This document shows, piece by piece, positions 1 through 6,202 of a stretch of DNA of 64,000 bases. Both the position numbers and the translations under genes were made by a program. The notes under the pieces were generated by a model, which was given only the letters and a program-made list of their open reading frames with translations, ran no database searches and was not told the DNA's origin. This DNA is from an uncultured Oscillospiraceae bacterium (GTDB lineage: Bacteria; Bacillota; Clostridia; Oscillospirales; Ruminococcaceae). Location of the stretch: positions 6,418 through 70,417 of the forward strand of contig CAKSEE010000008.1 in NCBI GenBank assembly GCA_934446455.1, read 5' to 3'. Positions within the stretch are counted from its first letter, which is position 1, and every line of letters begins with the position of its first letter.

Positions 1-1
1 A

Positions 2-619
2 GCTGCGGACAATTCATATACAGACCCTGCAACGGGCGAGATATACCCGGGCGGCGCCCCGATGTACCCGCAGGGCGTTCCGCAGCAGGGAGGATTCACG
101 CAGAACGGGTTTCAGTACAGCGGCGTTCAGCAGGGATATAACGCGCCCCAGCCGCAGCAGCGGACCGCCTCCCCGGCGCAGTACGCCGTGCAGCAGCCCG
201 AAATTCGCGTGCAGCAGAACATTCAGCCCATAGCTGCCGATATGAAGTTCTGCAAATTCTGCGGAAACCGCATACCAATGGACGCCGTTATATGCGTGCA
301 CTGCGGCAGGCAGGTAGAGGAGCTGCGGCAGAGCGCGGCTCAGGCTCAGCCCGTTATCATCAACAACTCCAACAACAATGTAAACAACAACGTAAATACC
401 AGCATCGCACCGATGGCATATATGCCGCTCGGCAGGCCGAAAAACAAGTGGATGGCTTTCTGGCTGTGCCTGCTGTTCGGGTATCTGGGTATTCACCGCT
501 TCTACGAGGGCAAGATAGGCACGGGGATCATCTGGGCGCTTTCGGGCGGCCTGTTCGGAATCGGCTGGCTTGTAGATGTGCTGTGCATTCTCGCAAAGCC
601 TAACCCGTATTACGTCTGA
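2..619 (+). CDS. Zinc-ribbon TM2-domain membrane protein, 5' truncated by the window edge
   Basis: The frame is open from base 2, so the true start lies outside the window; the ATG at 62 has no clear ribosome site and is probably internal. What remains begins with a Gly/Gln/Pro-rich disordered stretch. A four-cysteine zinc ribbon (FCKFCG, then ICVHCG) follows at about 245-305. After an Asn-rich linker comes a TM2 domain with two hydrophobic helices around the [10 protein letters not shown] turn, ending in NPYYV. TM2 proteins are small membrane proteins of poorly defined role. Zinc ribbon plus TM2 is common in Firmicutes, and the function here is unknown. The architecture is seen directly; nothing in the context assigns a task. 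Confidence 0.85.
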   Translation, partial: AADNSYTDPATGEIYPGGAPMYPQGVPQQGGFTQNGFQYSGVQQGYNAPQPQQRTASPAQYAVQQPEIRVQQNIQPIAADMKFCKFCGNRIPMDAVICVHCGRQVEELRQSAAQAQPVIINNSNNNVNNNVNTSIAPMAYMPLGRPKNKWMAFWLCLLFGYLGIHRFYEGKIGTGIIWALSGGLFGIGWLVDVLCILAKPNPYYV

Positions 620-627
620 TACCGCAA

Positions 628-657
628 AAGGGCAGGGGAACGAAATCCCCCGCCCTT
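628..657 (+). terminator. Intrinsic terminator after the TM2 gene
   Basis: GGGC-A-GGGG at 630-638 pairs with CCCC-C-GCCC at 647-655, followed by TTTCATT. It begins 10 bases after the stop codon at 619. The tail is short, so the second hairpin just downstream may do part of the work. Confidence 0.55.
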
Positions 658-671
658 TCATTGTGACAAAA

Positions 672-704
672 GCCCCGCCTTTTCGCACAACGAAAGGGCG
701 GGGT
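672..704. terminator. Bidirectional terminator between convergent genes
   Basis: A 13-bp stem pairs CCCCGCCTTTTCG (673-685) with CGAAAGGGCGGGG (691-703) around the loop CACAA. It is followed by TTCTTTTA on the plus strand and by GCTTTTG on the minus strand. It lies between the convergent ends at 619 and 709 and could serve both. Confidence 0.7.
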
Positions 705-708
705 TCTT

Positions 709-912
709 TTATCTTGCCGCAATAAAGTCCTCCACGATATCTGCGGCATTGATCTCCGAGGCGTCATACCTGTTCATAAGCCCCGCAAGCTCCTCAATGC
801 CGCTCCTGTCCGTACAGATGTCAGCAATCTCACACCCGCCGCGCCGCACGCCGTACGCAGTGTAGTGCACCTGCTCCTCTGTAACCCGCTCCTGCACAAA
901 AATCTCCCACAT
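709..912 (-). CDS. Small conserved hypothetical protein (DUF6514-like)
   Basis: A 67-residue protein starting MWEIFVQERV. The start at 912 is preferred over upstream in-frame ATGs because GAGGA sits 8 bases before it. The body (YGVRRGG..., then ICTDRSGIEELAGLMNRYDAS, ending VEDFIAAR) resembles my recollection of the DUF6514 family: short soluble Clostridial proteins with a YGI/YGV core, an IS/ICTD segment and a C-terminal VEDFL-type end. Function is unknown. It is monocistronic between the bidirectional terminator and its own upstream region. The family assignment rests on pattern resemblance and is moderate. Confidence 0.6.
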   Translation of the reverse strand: MWEIFVQERVTEEQVHYTAYGVRRGGCEIADICTDRSGIEELAGLMNRYDASEINAADIVEDFIAAR

Positions 913-968
913 GATATATATCCTCATTTCACAACATTGGGAAGCATAAATTGCGTCCCTATGATATG

Positions 969-974
969 AGTATA
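969..974 (-). promoter_or_regulatory. Possible extended -10 promoter for the DUF6514-like gene
   Basis: On the minus strand TATACT is preceded by TGG (extended -10 form TGnTATACT), about 57 bases before the start codon at 912. No good -35 lies at the usual distance; TTTACA is about 21 bases away. Confidence 0.4.
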
Positions 975-1064
975 CCACCTGTAGAATACCATGCGTGTAA
1001 ATTATGTGTTAAGAGAATTCATTTTTCATCGCAATTTTAGTCAAAAATCGCCATATGGGACATT

Positions 1065-2177
1065 TCAGCGGGAAAATAACCCGTAAAAGAACTTTGTAAT
1101 AAATCTGAAGGTGAGCGTATCAGCAGCCAGCACCAGCATTGCTATCACCGTTGCACGCGAGAGGAACACGCCCCAGCGCTGCGCCGCAGTAAGCTCCGTC
1201 CACATCTTAGGCACGCGGTACTTCTTTATCTTTGCAAGCTTGAAAATCGCCATGATAAGCCCTACCACCATAAGCAGCACTACTGCTACAAGGTAAACGA
1301 GGTATACCACCACAACGGGCGGCATATCGGACATAACCCCCTGCGCGCCCGAATGGTCGACGCGCTGCAGCTCAAGCAGGTAATCCCCGACAGCGGGCAC
1401 GCTCATAAACAGCAGCAGCAGACCCGAAATTCCGTTGAACATCGCGTGCATAACGGTCGTTGTGATTATACTCTTTGTTGAAACCGCAATGTAGCCGAGG
1501 CACACGCCGATAACGAACGCATAGAAGAACTGCTGAAAATTAGCGTGTGTAAGCCCGAACAGCAGCGCCGACACGAATATCGCAAACCCGTTGCCGTACG
1601 GCCGCAGGCTCTCCATAACAATGCCCCTGAACCAGAACTCCTCAAAAAGCGGCGCTATTACGACAAGCTGCACGAAAAGAATCAGCGCGCAGGCGAGATT
1701 GTCCGCCTGCAAATCGTTTACCGTGTTGAACGAGCGGTTGAGGTCGGGGTCGGTGATAAAGCGGCTTATAAACAGCACGATAAAGTTCGTGAATATCGCA
1801 AGCCCGTAAAACGCGGGAAACATTCCCAGCGCCCGCCCGAAATACTGCGGCTTCGAGTATATTCGCCCGCACGTTTCGCGCGTTGGCTCCTTCATTATCC
1901 ACACCGCAAACGACATGGGTATGAGATAAAGGAACACAAGCGACATCCCCGACTGTATGATATACGCGCTCGTTGCGCCAAGTTCCTCCATGCCGGGCGC
2001 AAGCAGGCTCATAAGCACCGTGCATACTCCCCTTGAAACGAATACCACCGCCATCATAAGCCCAAGGCGCATACAAACGTTCTTGAACGCGGGTATCTTC
2101 GACGGCTCGTTCGCTTCATGCGGAGCTTCCGCTGCGCCCTGCTCTCCCTGCGGGGGCAGCTTTATTTCTTCTGACAT
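1065..2177 (-). CDS. CPBP-family intramembrane metalloprotease
   Basis: A 370-residue membrane protein. After a charged cytoplasmic N-terminus it has about eight hydrophobic helices and the CPBP (CAAX protease and bacteriocin-processing; formerly Abi) core. EEFWFRG supplies the EExxxR motif and LLFGLTHANFQQ the FxxxH/N-type second motif; in the family these form the membrane-embedded active site. Characterised relatives process prenylated or signal-like membrane substrates or give self-immunity to bacteriocins; the substrate here is not evident. AAGGAGAG precedes the ATG. It is the last gene of a minus-strand run behind tsaD and aroK, 9 bases from aroK, so its housekeeping neighbours do not define its role. 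Confidence 0.88.
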   Translation of the reverse strand: MSEEIKLPPQGEQGAAEAPHEANEPSKIPAFKNVCMRLGLMMAVVFVSRGVCTVLMSLLAPGMEELGATSAYIIQSGMSLVFLYLIPMSFAVWIMKEPTRETCGRIYSKPQYFGRALGMFPAFYGLAIFTNFIVLFISRFITDPDLNRSFNTVNDLQADNLACALILFVQLVVIAPLFEEFWFRGIVMESLRPYGNGFAIFVSALLFGLTHANFQQFFYAFVIGVCLGYIAVSTKSIITTTVMHAMFNGISGLLLLFMSVPAVGDYLLELQRVDHSGAQGVMSDMPPVVVVYLVYLVAVVLLMVVGLIMAIFKLAKIKKYRVPKMWTELTAAQRWGVFLSRATVIAMLVLAADTLTFRFITKFFYGLFSR

Positions 2178-2186
2178 AATCTCTCC

Positions 2187-2693
2187 TTACTCCCCGAGCG
2201 CCCTGTGATAGTCTGCTATCTCGCTTACGGTCTGCTCGATGGTCTTGCCGAGACATTCAACGGTGATATCCGCGTACTCCTCGTAAAGCGCCCTGCGGCG
2301 GGCGAAAACGTCCTCTATGGTGTCCGTGGGGCGCATGGCTATGCCGCGGCTTTTTATGTTGTAAAGGCGGCGCTTTACCTCGTCTGTCGGCAGCGAAAGA
2401 TAGTACACCGTGCCGCTCTCCTTAAGGTGAAGCATTGCGGTGCGGCTGTAAACCGCGCTGCCGCCCGTCGCTATAACGCAGCGCTGCGCGTTTACGCTGC
2501 ATATCGCGCGCTCCTCGGCTATGCAGAATGCGTCGAGTCCCTGCGCGTCTATTATCTGCTGCAAAAGCAGCCCCGTTTCCTGCTGGATAACAAGGTCGGT
2601 GTCGATAAACGTAAAGCCGAGCGCCTTTGCAAGCAACACGCCTATGGTGCTTTTGCCGCACGCGGGCATTCCTACAAGAACAACGTTTTTCAT
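2187..2693 (-). CDS. aroK: Shikimate kinase
   Basis: Phosphorylates shikimate at the 3-hydroxyl with ATP, the fifth step of chorismate synthesis, in the cytoplasm. At 168 residues it has the usual length. Walker A is GMPACGKST (residues 8-16) and IDTD (30-33) gives the shikimate-binding aspartates. ATGGSAV stands where most members have GGG, a conservative change. RGIAMRPTDT looks like the lid. The ATG at 2693 overlaps the tsaD stop as TGATG, implying translational coupling; two GTG codons at 2696 and 2699 are alternative starts. No other aro gene is nearby. Confidence 0.92.
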   Translation of the reverse strand: MKNVVLVGMPACGKSTIGVLLAKALGFTFIDTDLVIQQETGLLLQQIIDAQGLDAFCIAEERAICSVNAQRCVIATGGSAVYSRTAMLHLKESGTVYYLSLPTDEVKRRLYNIKSRGIAMRPTDTIEDVFARRRALYEEYADITVECLGKTIEQTVSEIADYHRALGE

Positions 2694-3706
2694 CACCACA
2701 CCGCCTTATCAAGATTCATAGTCGCAACGGCGTTGAGGTCCGCGCCGGCGCGCGCCCCCGCGAGATACTCATAATACCCCTGACAGCCTATCATCGCGGC
2801 GTTGTCGCCGCACAGCGAAAGCTCGGGGATAAACAGCTCCATGCCGCAGTTGTCCGCGCGGCGCTTAAGCATTTCTCGCAGACCCGAGTTCGCCGCAACG
2901 CCGCCCGCAAGCGCAAGGCGCGTGCAGCCCTCAGCCTTTGCGGCGTTCAGCAGCTTTGAGGTGAGTATGTCGCACACCGTATACTGAAAGCTCGCCGCAA
3001 GGCTCGGTATGTCAAGCTCCTCGCCGCGCTGCTGCGTGTTGTGCACAAGGTTCACCACCGCCGTTTTAAGCCCCGAAAAGCTGAAATCGTACGGGTTTGC
3101 GGTTTTGGGGTGGGGCAGGGGGTATTTCTTCCTGTCGCCCGTTTTCGCGGCGCGGTCTATGTGTACGCCGCCGGGGTAGGGGTAGCCCATGGCGCGCGCC
3201 GCCTTGTCGAACGCTTCTCCCGCCGCGTCGTCAACCGTCCTGCCTGTCGTTTCAAACTCGGTGTAGCTTTTCACGCGGACGATATGGCTGTGGCTTCCCG
3301 AAGCCACAAGGCACATATAAGGCGGCTCAAGCCCGGGGTGGGAAAGGTAATTCGCCGCGATATGCCCGCGTATGTGGTGTACGGGGACAAGCGGCTTTCC
3401 GAGCGAAAACGCAAGCCCCTTTGCAAAGTTCACGCCCACAAGCAGCGCCCCTATAAGCCCCGGGGCGTATGTCACGGCTACCGCGTCTATCTCCTGCGCC
3501 GTCTTTCCCGCGCGGGAGAGCGCCTCGCCCACAACGCCCACTATGCTCTCGCAATGCCTGCGGCTCGCTATCTCGGGAACCACGCCGCCGTAAAGTTTAT
3601 GCTCCTCTATCTGCGTTGCCACTACCGAGGACACTATCTCGCGTCCGTCGCGTATCACTGCGGCAGCCGTTTCGTCGCAGGAGCTTTCTATCGCCAAAAT
3701 ATCCAT
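2693..3706 (-). CDS. tsaD: tRNA N6-adenosine threonylcarbamoyltransferase
   Basis: The Kae1/Qri7-family subunit that transfers threonylcarbamoyl from TC-AMP to A37 of ANN-decoding tRNAs, working with TsaB and TsaE (neither gene is in the window). At 337 residues it has normal length. The N-terminus has the IESSCDETAAAV signature, the metal-binding HIRGH motif gives H111 and H115, and GGVAANSGLR and CGDNAAMIG are the C-terminal ASKHA nucleotide-binding signatures. It lies 24 bases after a DUF6062 gene and is coupled to aroK. All key residues I can place are intact. Confidence 0.97.
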   Translation of the reverse strand: MDILAIESSCDETAAAVIRDGREIVSSVVATQIEEHKLYGGVVPEIASRRHCESIVGVVGEALSRAGKTAQEIDAVAVTYAPGLIGALLVGVNFAKGLAFSLGKPLVPVHHIRGHIAANYLSHPGLEPPYMCLVASGSHSHIVRVKSYTEFETTGRTVDDAAGEAFDKAARAMGYPYPGGVHIDRAAKTGDRKKYPLPHPKTANPYDFSFSGLKTAVVNLVHNTQQRGEELDIPSLAASFQYTVCDILTSKLLNAAKAEGCTRLALAGGVAANSGLREMLKRRADNCGMELFIPELSLCGDNAAMIGCQGYYEYLAGARAGADLNAVATMNLDKAVW

Positions 3707-3730
3707 TGTTCTTCCTTCTGTTCCGTTTAT

Positions 3731-4435
3731 TTATTTTACATCGGGCTTTCTCGACGTAAGAAATTCTATCGAGCGCTCTATCGAGCTTCTCACGTGTTCC
3801 ATGTCCTCGTTGTGCAGCTTGCCCGCGTTGCGGTAGTCAAAGCTGTTGCAGAACTCGTTTACGTCGCTGTTAAGCGCCTTTATGTAATTCTCAACCAGCC
3901 TGTCCGTAGCCTCCATAAAGGGAGCGCGCTCGTTCTTCGGCATTTTCTCCGCCGCGCGCGTCATAAGCAGCTTATAGTGCGGCACGCATATATATTCCTG
4001 CGAGGCGTAGAGATTCCTGAACTTGCCGTCCTGCCTGTACATGGTGAATACCGTTTCAAGCATATGGTCTATGCCCCAGTTCACCTTGCTGCACACAAAG
4101 CAGGTTTCGCCTATACCGCCCGCCTTCTTCACCTTTGCCTCTTTTGTGAAGAAAAGGCTCTTCTTCTCAAACACCTCGCTGCGCACCGTTGCAAGGTAGG
4201 TGTTGAGCATAAGTCCAAGCGACAGGCGGTTGTTCTGCCGCAGCAGGCTGTTGAAATGCGTGTGGCAGAAGCCGAGGGCGTTGGTTTCCTGCCGCACGTC
4301 GGGCTCCATCATCGCAGCGCCCATTATGTATTCGCTTATGTGCTGCTCCACCGTGTTGCGCATGGCGCATATGGGGCAGCCCTCGCGCGGCTCAAACACC
4401 TCGTTTACGGGTATGGTAAGGATACTCTCTCTCAT
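3731..4435 (-). CDS. DUF6062 family protein
   Basis: A 234-residue soluble protein of unknown function. It has a paired-cysteine start (GCPICAMRN), a CHTHF motif near residue 73, a second CFVCSKVNWG motif near 113 and CVPHYKLL near 149. This spacing of Cys/His pairs suggests metal or redox cofactor binding, which is inference. The family is widespread in Clostridia. It is first in the run DUF6062-tsaD-aroK-CPBP and is read from a promoter at 4533-4561 that overlaps the promoter of the divergent DNA glycosylase gene. Confidence 0.8.
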   Translation of the reverse strand: MRESILTIPVNEVFEPREGCPICAMRNTVEQHISEYIMGAAMMEPDVRQETNALGFCHTHFNSLLRQNNRLSLGLMLNTYLATVRSEVFEKKSLFFTKEAKVKKAGGIGETCFVCSKVNWGIDHMLETVFTMYRQDGKFRNLYASQEYICVPHYKLLMTRAAEKMPKNERAPFMEATDRLVENYIKALNSDVNEFCNSFDYRNAGKLHNEDMEHVRSSIERSIEFLTSRKPDVK

Positions 4436-4516
4436 TGCATGATTCCTTTCGACAGGGCGCAGGCGCTGAAAAGGTGTAAGGCAGATGAAAAATAATTGAA
4501 ATAACGCCGCGCGGAC

Positions 4517-4545
4517 TTGATTTTATAAGTATATTGTATTATAAT
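4517..4545 (+). promoter_or_regulatory. Sigma-A promoter of the DNA glycosylase gene
   Basis: TTGATT (4517-4522), a 17-base spacer and TATAAT (4540-4545), 34 bases before the ATG at 4579. Confidence 0.8.
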
Positions 4546-4561
4546 TGAGATAAATAATCAA
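4533..4561 (-). promoter_or_regulatory. Sigma-A promoter of the DUF6062-tsaD-aroK-CPBP run
   Basis: On the minus strand TTGATT (4556-4561), a 17-base spacer and TACAAT (4533-4538). Its -10 lies inside the spacer of the plus-strand promoter, so the two cannot both hold polymerase at once. Confidence 0.65.
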
Positions 4562-4578
4562 GGGGTTTTAGAGAAAAA

Positions 4579-5406
4579 ATGGACTACGAACTCAAAAAAA
4601 ACAATTTCGACCTTAAGCAGACCTTTCTGTGCGGGCAGTGCTTCCGCTGGAAGGAAAACGCGGACGGCTCGTTTTCGGGCGTTGCAATGGGCAGGCGGCT
4701 TACGCTCTCGCAGCGCGCGGACGCTATAGCGCTGCACGGCGCAGACCCCGCAGACCTGCCTCTCTGGGAGCGCTATTTCGACATGGACACCGACTATGGC
4801 GCGCTTATAGAGCGCTTCTCGGCAGACCCGATACTGCGCCGCGCGGCGGAGTGCTCACCCGGAATAAGGATACTGCGGCAGGAGCCTTTTGAAACGCTCA
4901 TCAGCTTCATCATATCGCAAAACAACAATATTCCGCGCATTTCGGGGATAATCACCCGCCTGTGCGAAGCCTTCGGCGACCCGCTCGGCGGGTGCGACGG
5001 AAGCGTATACGGCTTTCCGAGCGCGCAGCGGCTGCGCGGGGTAACGCCCGAGGACCTCGCGCCGCTCAGGGCAGGGTTCAGGGCGCGCTACATCTGCGAC
5101 GCGGTTGAAAAAGTAAACAGCGGCGCGGTAGACCTTGAAGCGCTTTATTCGCTGAGCACGGACGAGTCGCGCGCCGTACTCAAAACAATAACGGGCGTTG
5201 GCGACAAGGTTGCGGACTGCGTGCTGCTGTTCGCCTACCACAAGCTGGACGCCTTTCCGCGCGACGTGTGGGTAAAGCGCATAATGAGCGAGCTTTACCC
5301 GAACGGTCTGCCCGAATGCGCGCTCGGTGCGCAGGGAGTGGCTCAGCAATACCTGTTTGATTATGTGAGAAACAACAACGGACTGGTTCTTGAAACCAAT
5401 GCCTGA
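4579..5406 (+). CDS. ogg: OGG1-type 8-oxoguanine DNA glycosylase/lyase
   Basis: Base-excision repair enzyme for oxidised guanine. At 275 residues it has the OGG1 N-terminal domain (FLCGQCFRWKENADGSF, near residue 20) followed by the helix-hairpin-helix glycosylase core. The core has SFIISQNNNIPR, the hairpin GVGDKVADC carrying the catalytic lysine, and AFPRDVWVKR with the catalytic aspartate. The Asn-rich SQNNNI segment contributes to the lesion pocket in this family. It is transcribed from a strong promoter divergent to the DUF6062-tsaD run; a 21-base gap separates it from the next plus-strand gene. A related 3-methyladenine glycosylase is possible, but the N-terminal domain favours OGG1. 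Confidence 0.9.
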   Translation: MDYELKKNNFDLKQTFLCGQCFRWKENADGSFSGVAMGRRLTLSQRADAIALHGADPADLPLWERYFDMDTDYGALIERFSADPILRRAAECSPGIRILRQEPFETLISFIISQNNNIPRISGIITRLCEAFGDPLGGCDGSVYGFPSAQRLRGVTPEDLAPLRAGFRARYICDAVEKVNSGAVDLEALYSLSTDESRAVLKTITGVGDKVADCVLLFAYHKLDAFPRDVWVKRIMSELYPNGLPECALGAQGVAQQYLFDYVRNNNGLVLETNA

Positions 5407-5427
5407 ATACGAAAGGAAGAATGAATT

Positions 5428-5922
5428 ATGTTTTGCTCTAAATGCGGAAAAATACTCGGGGATAACGCCATGTTCTGTACATACTGCGGCGCGGCGGTCG
5501 TAAAGGCGGAACAGCCCGCGCCTGCAAACACCCCTGTGAGCGCACCCGTCCTCGACATGGAACAGCCCGCCCCCGTAAGCGCACCCGTCCTCGACATGGA
5601 ACAGCCCGCGCCTGCAAGCACCCCTGTGAGCGCACCCGTCCTCGACATGGAACAGCCCGCCCCCGTAAGCGCCCCCGTAAGCGCCCCCGTCCTCGACATG
5701 GAACAGCCCGCGCCTGCAAGCACCCCCGTAAGCGCGCCCGTCCCCGACATGGAACAGCCCGCGCCTGCAAGCACCCCCGTAAGCGCGCCCGCACCCGCCA
5801 CGCAGCAGCCCGCGGAAAAATGCTACACCTTCACGCACATTGCGCTCTGCCTTGCCGCAGTTGCGTTAATGGCGATAGTAGCAGGCGTTTTCGCCGGACT
5901 TTACTTCTCCGCCATTGCCTGA
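5428..5922 (+). CDS. Zinc-ribbon, proline-repeat, single-pass membrane protein
   Basis: A 164-residue protein of unknown function. The N-terminus is one C4 zinc ribbon (MFCSKCGK, then MFCTYCGAAV). Residues about 30-125 are low-complexity repeats of APV(L/P)DMEQPAP joined by STPVS spacers, encoded by a near-perfect DNA tandem repeat. The C-terminus is one hydrophobic helix (IALCLAAVALMAIVAGVFAG) with almost no tail. The layout is a cytoplasmic metal ribbon on a disordered Pro-rich stalk anchored in the membrane. AAGGAAG precedes the ATG. It shares the zinc-ribbon/repeat/anchor plan with the much larger protein downstream. Confidence 0.8.
   Translation: MFCSKCGKILGDNAMFCTYCGAAVVKAEQPAPANTPVSAPVLDMEQPAPVSAPVLDMEQPAPASTPVSAPVLDMEQPAPVSAPVSAPVLDMEQPAPASTPVSAPVPDMEQPAPASTPVSAPAPATQQPAEKCYTFTHIALCLAAVALMAIVAGVFAGLYFSAIA
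5513..5790 (+). repeat. In-frame tandem repeat encoding Pro-rich stalk
   Basis: Five copies of a DNA unit containing CTCGACATGGAACAGCCCGC or a close variant, separated by spacers of two lengths. All keep frame and encode (V/N)xAPV(L/P)DMEQPAP. Copies differ by only a few bases, which implies recent expansion. Confidence 0.85.
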
Positions 5923-5943
5923 TTTTTTACCGAATAACTGAGC

Positions 5944-5983
5944 GCCCGCCGTCATGCTTCTTAAAAGGAGCGTGGCGGCGGGC
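5944..5983 (+). terminator. Hairpin terminator after the Pro-repeat gene
   Basis: GCCCGCCGTCATGC (5944-5957) pairs with GCGTGGCGGCGGGC (5970-5983), nearly perfect with G-U pairs, then ATAGTTTGTCG. The stem is strong but the T-tract poor. Confidence 0.6.
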
Positions 5984-6055
5984 ATAGTTTGTCGTATTCT
6001 GCACAAAACAGAACCGCGCCTGTTATATCATTTTTACAATTTTCCACAAAATGAA

Positions 6056-6084
6056 TTGACAAGAACGCGGTAATAATGTATACT
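6056..6084 (+). promoter_or_regulatory. Consensus sigma-A promoter of the large zinc-ribbon repeat gene
   Basis: TTGACA (6056-6061), 17-base spacer, TATACT (6079-6084). This is one of the closest matches to consensus in the window and gives a leader of roughly 110 bases before the ATG at 6203. Confidence 0.85.
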
Positions 6085-6202
6085 TATATTGGATATCAGT
6101 CTGTTCTCGATAAGCCGCAGTCTGCATATGACTGTTACATATAGTGTTAATTTGGTTGAGGATATACTGTTTTCAAATAACATTGTTGGAGGTCAGCAAA
6201 AT

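Noticed and set aside
3041..4495. Long plus-strand reading frame opposite tsaD and DUF6062
   Set aside because: It is antisense to two well-supported genes, has no ribosome site and encodes an implausible Arg/His-rich protein; such frames arise from codon bias in GC-rich genes.
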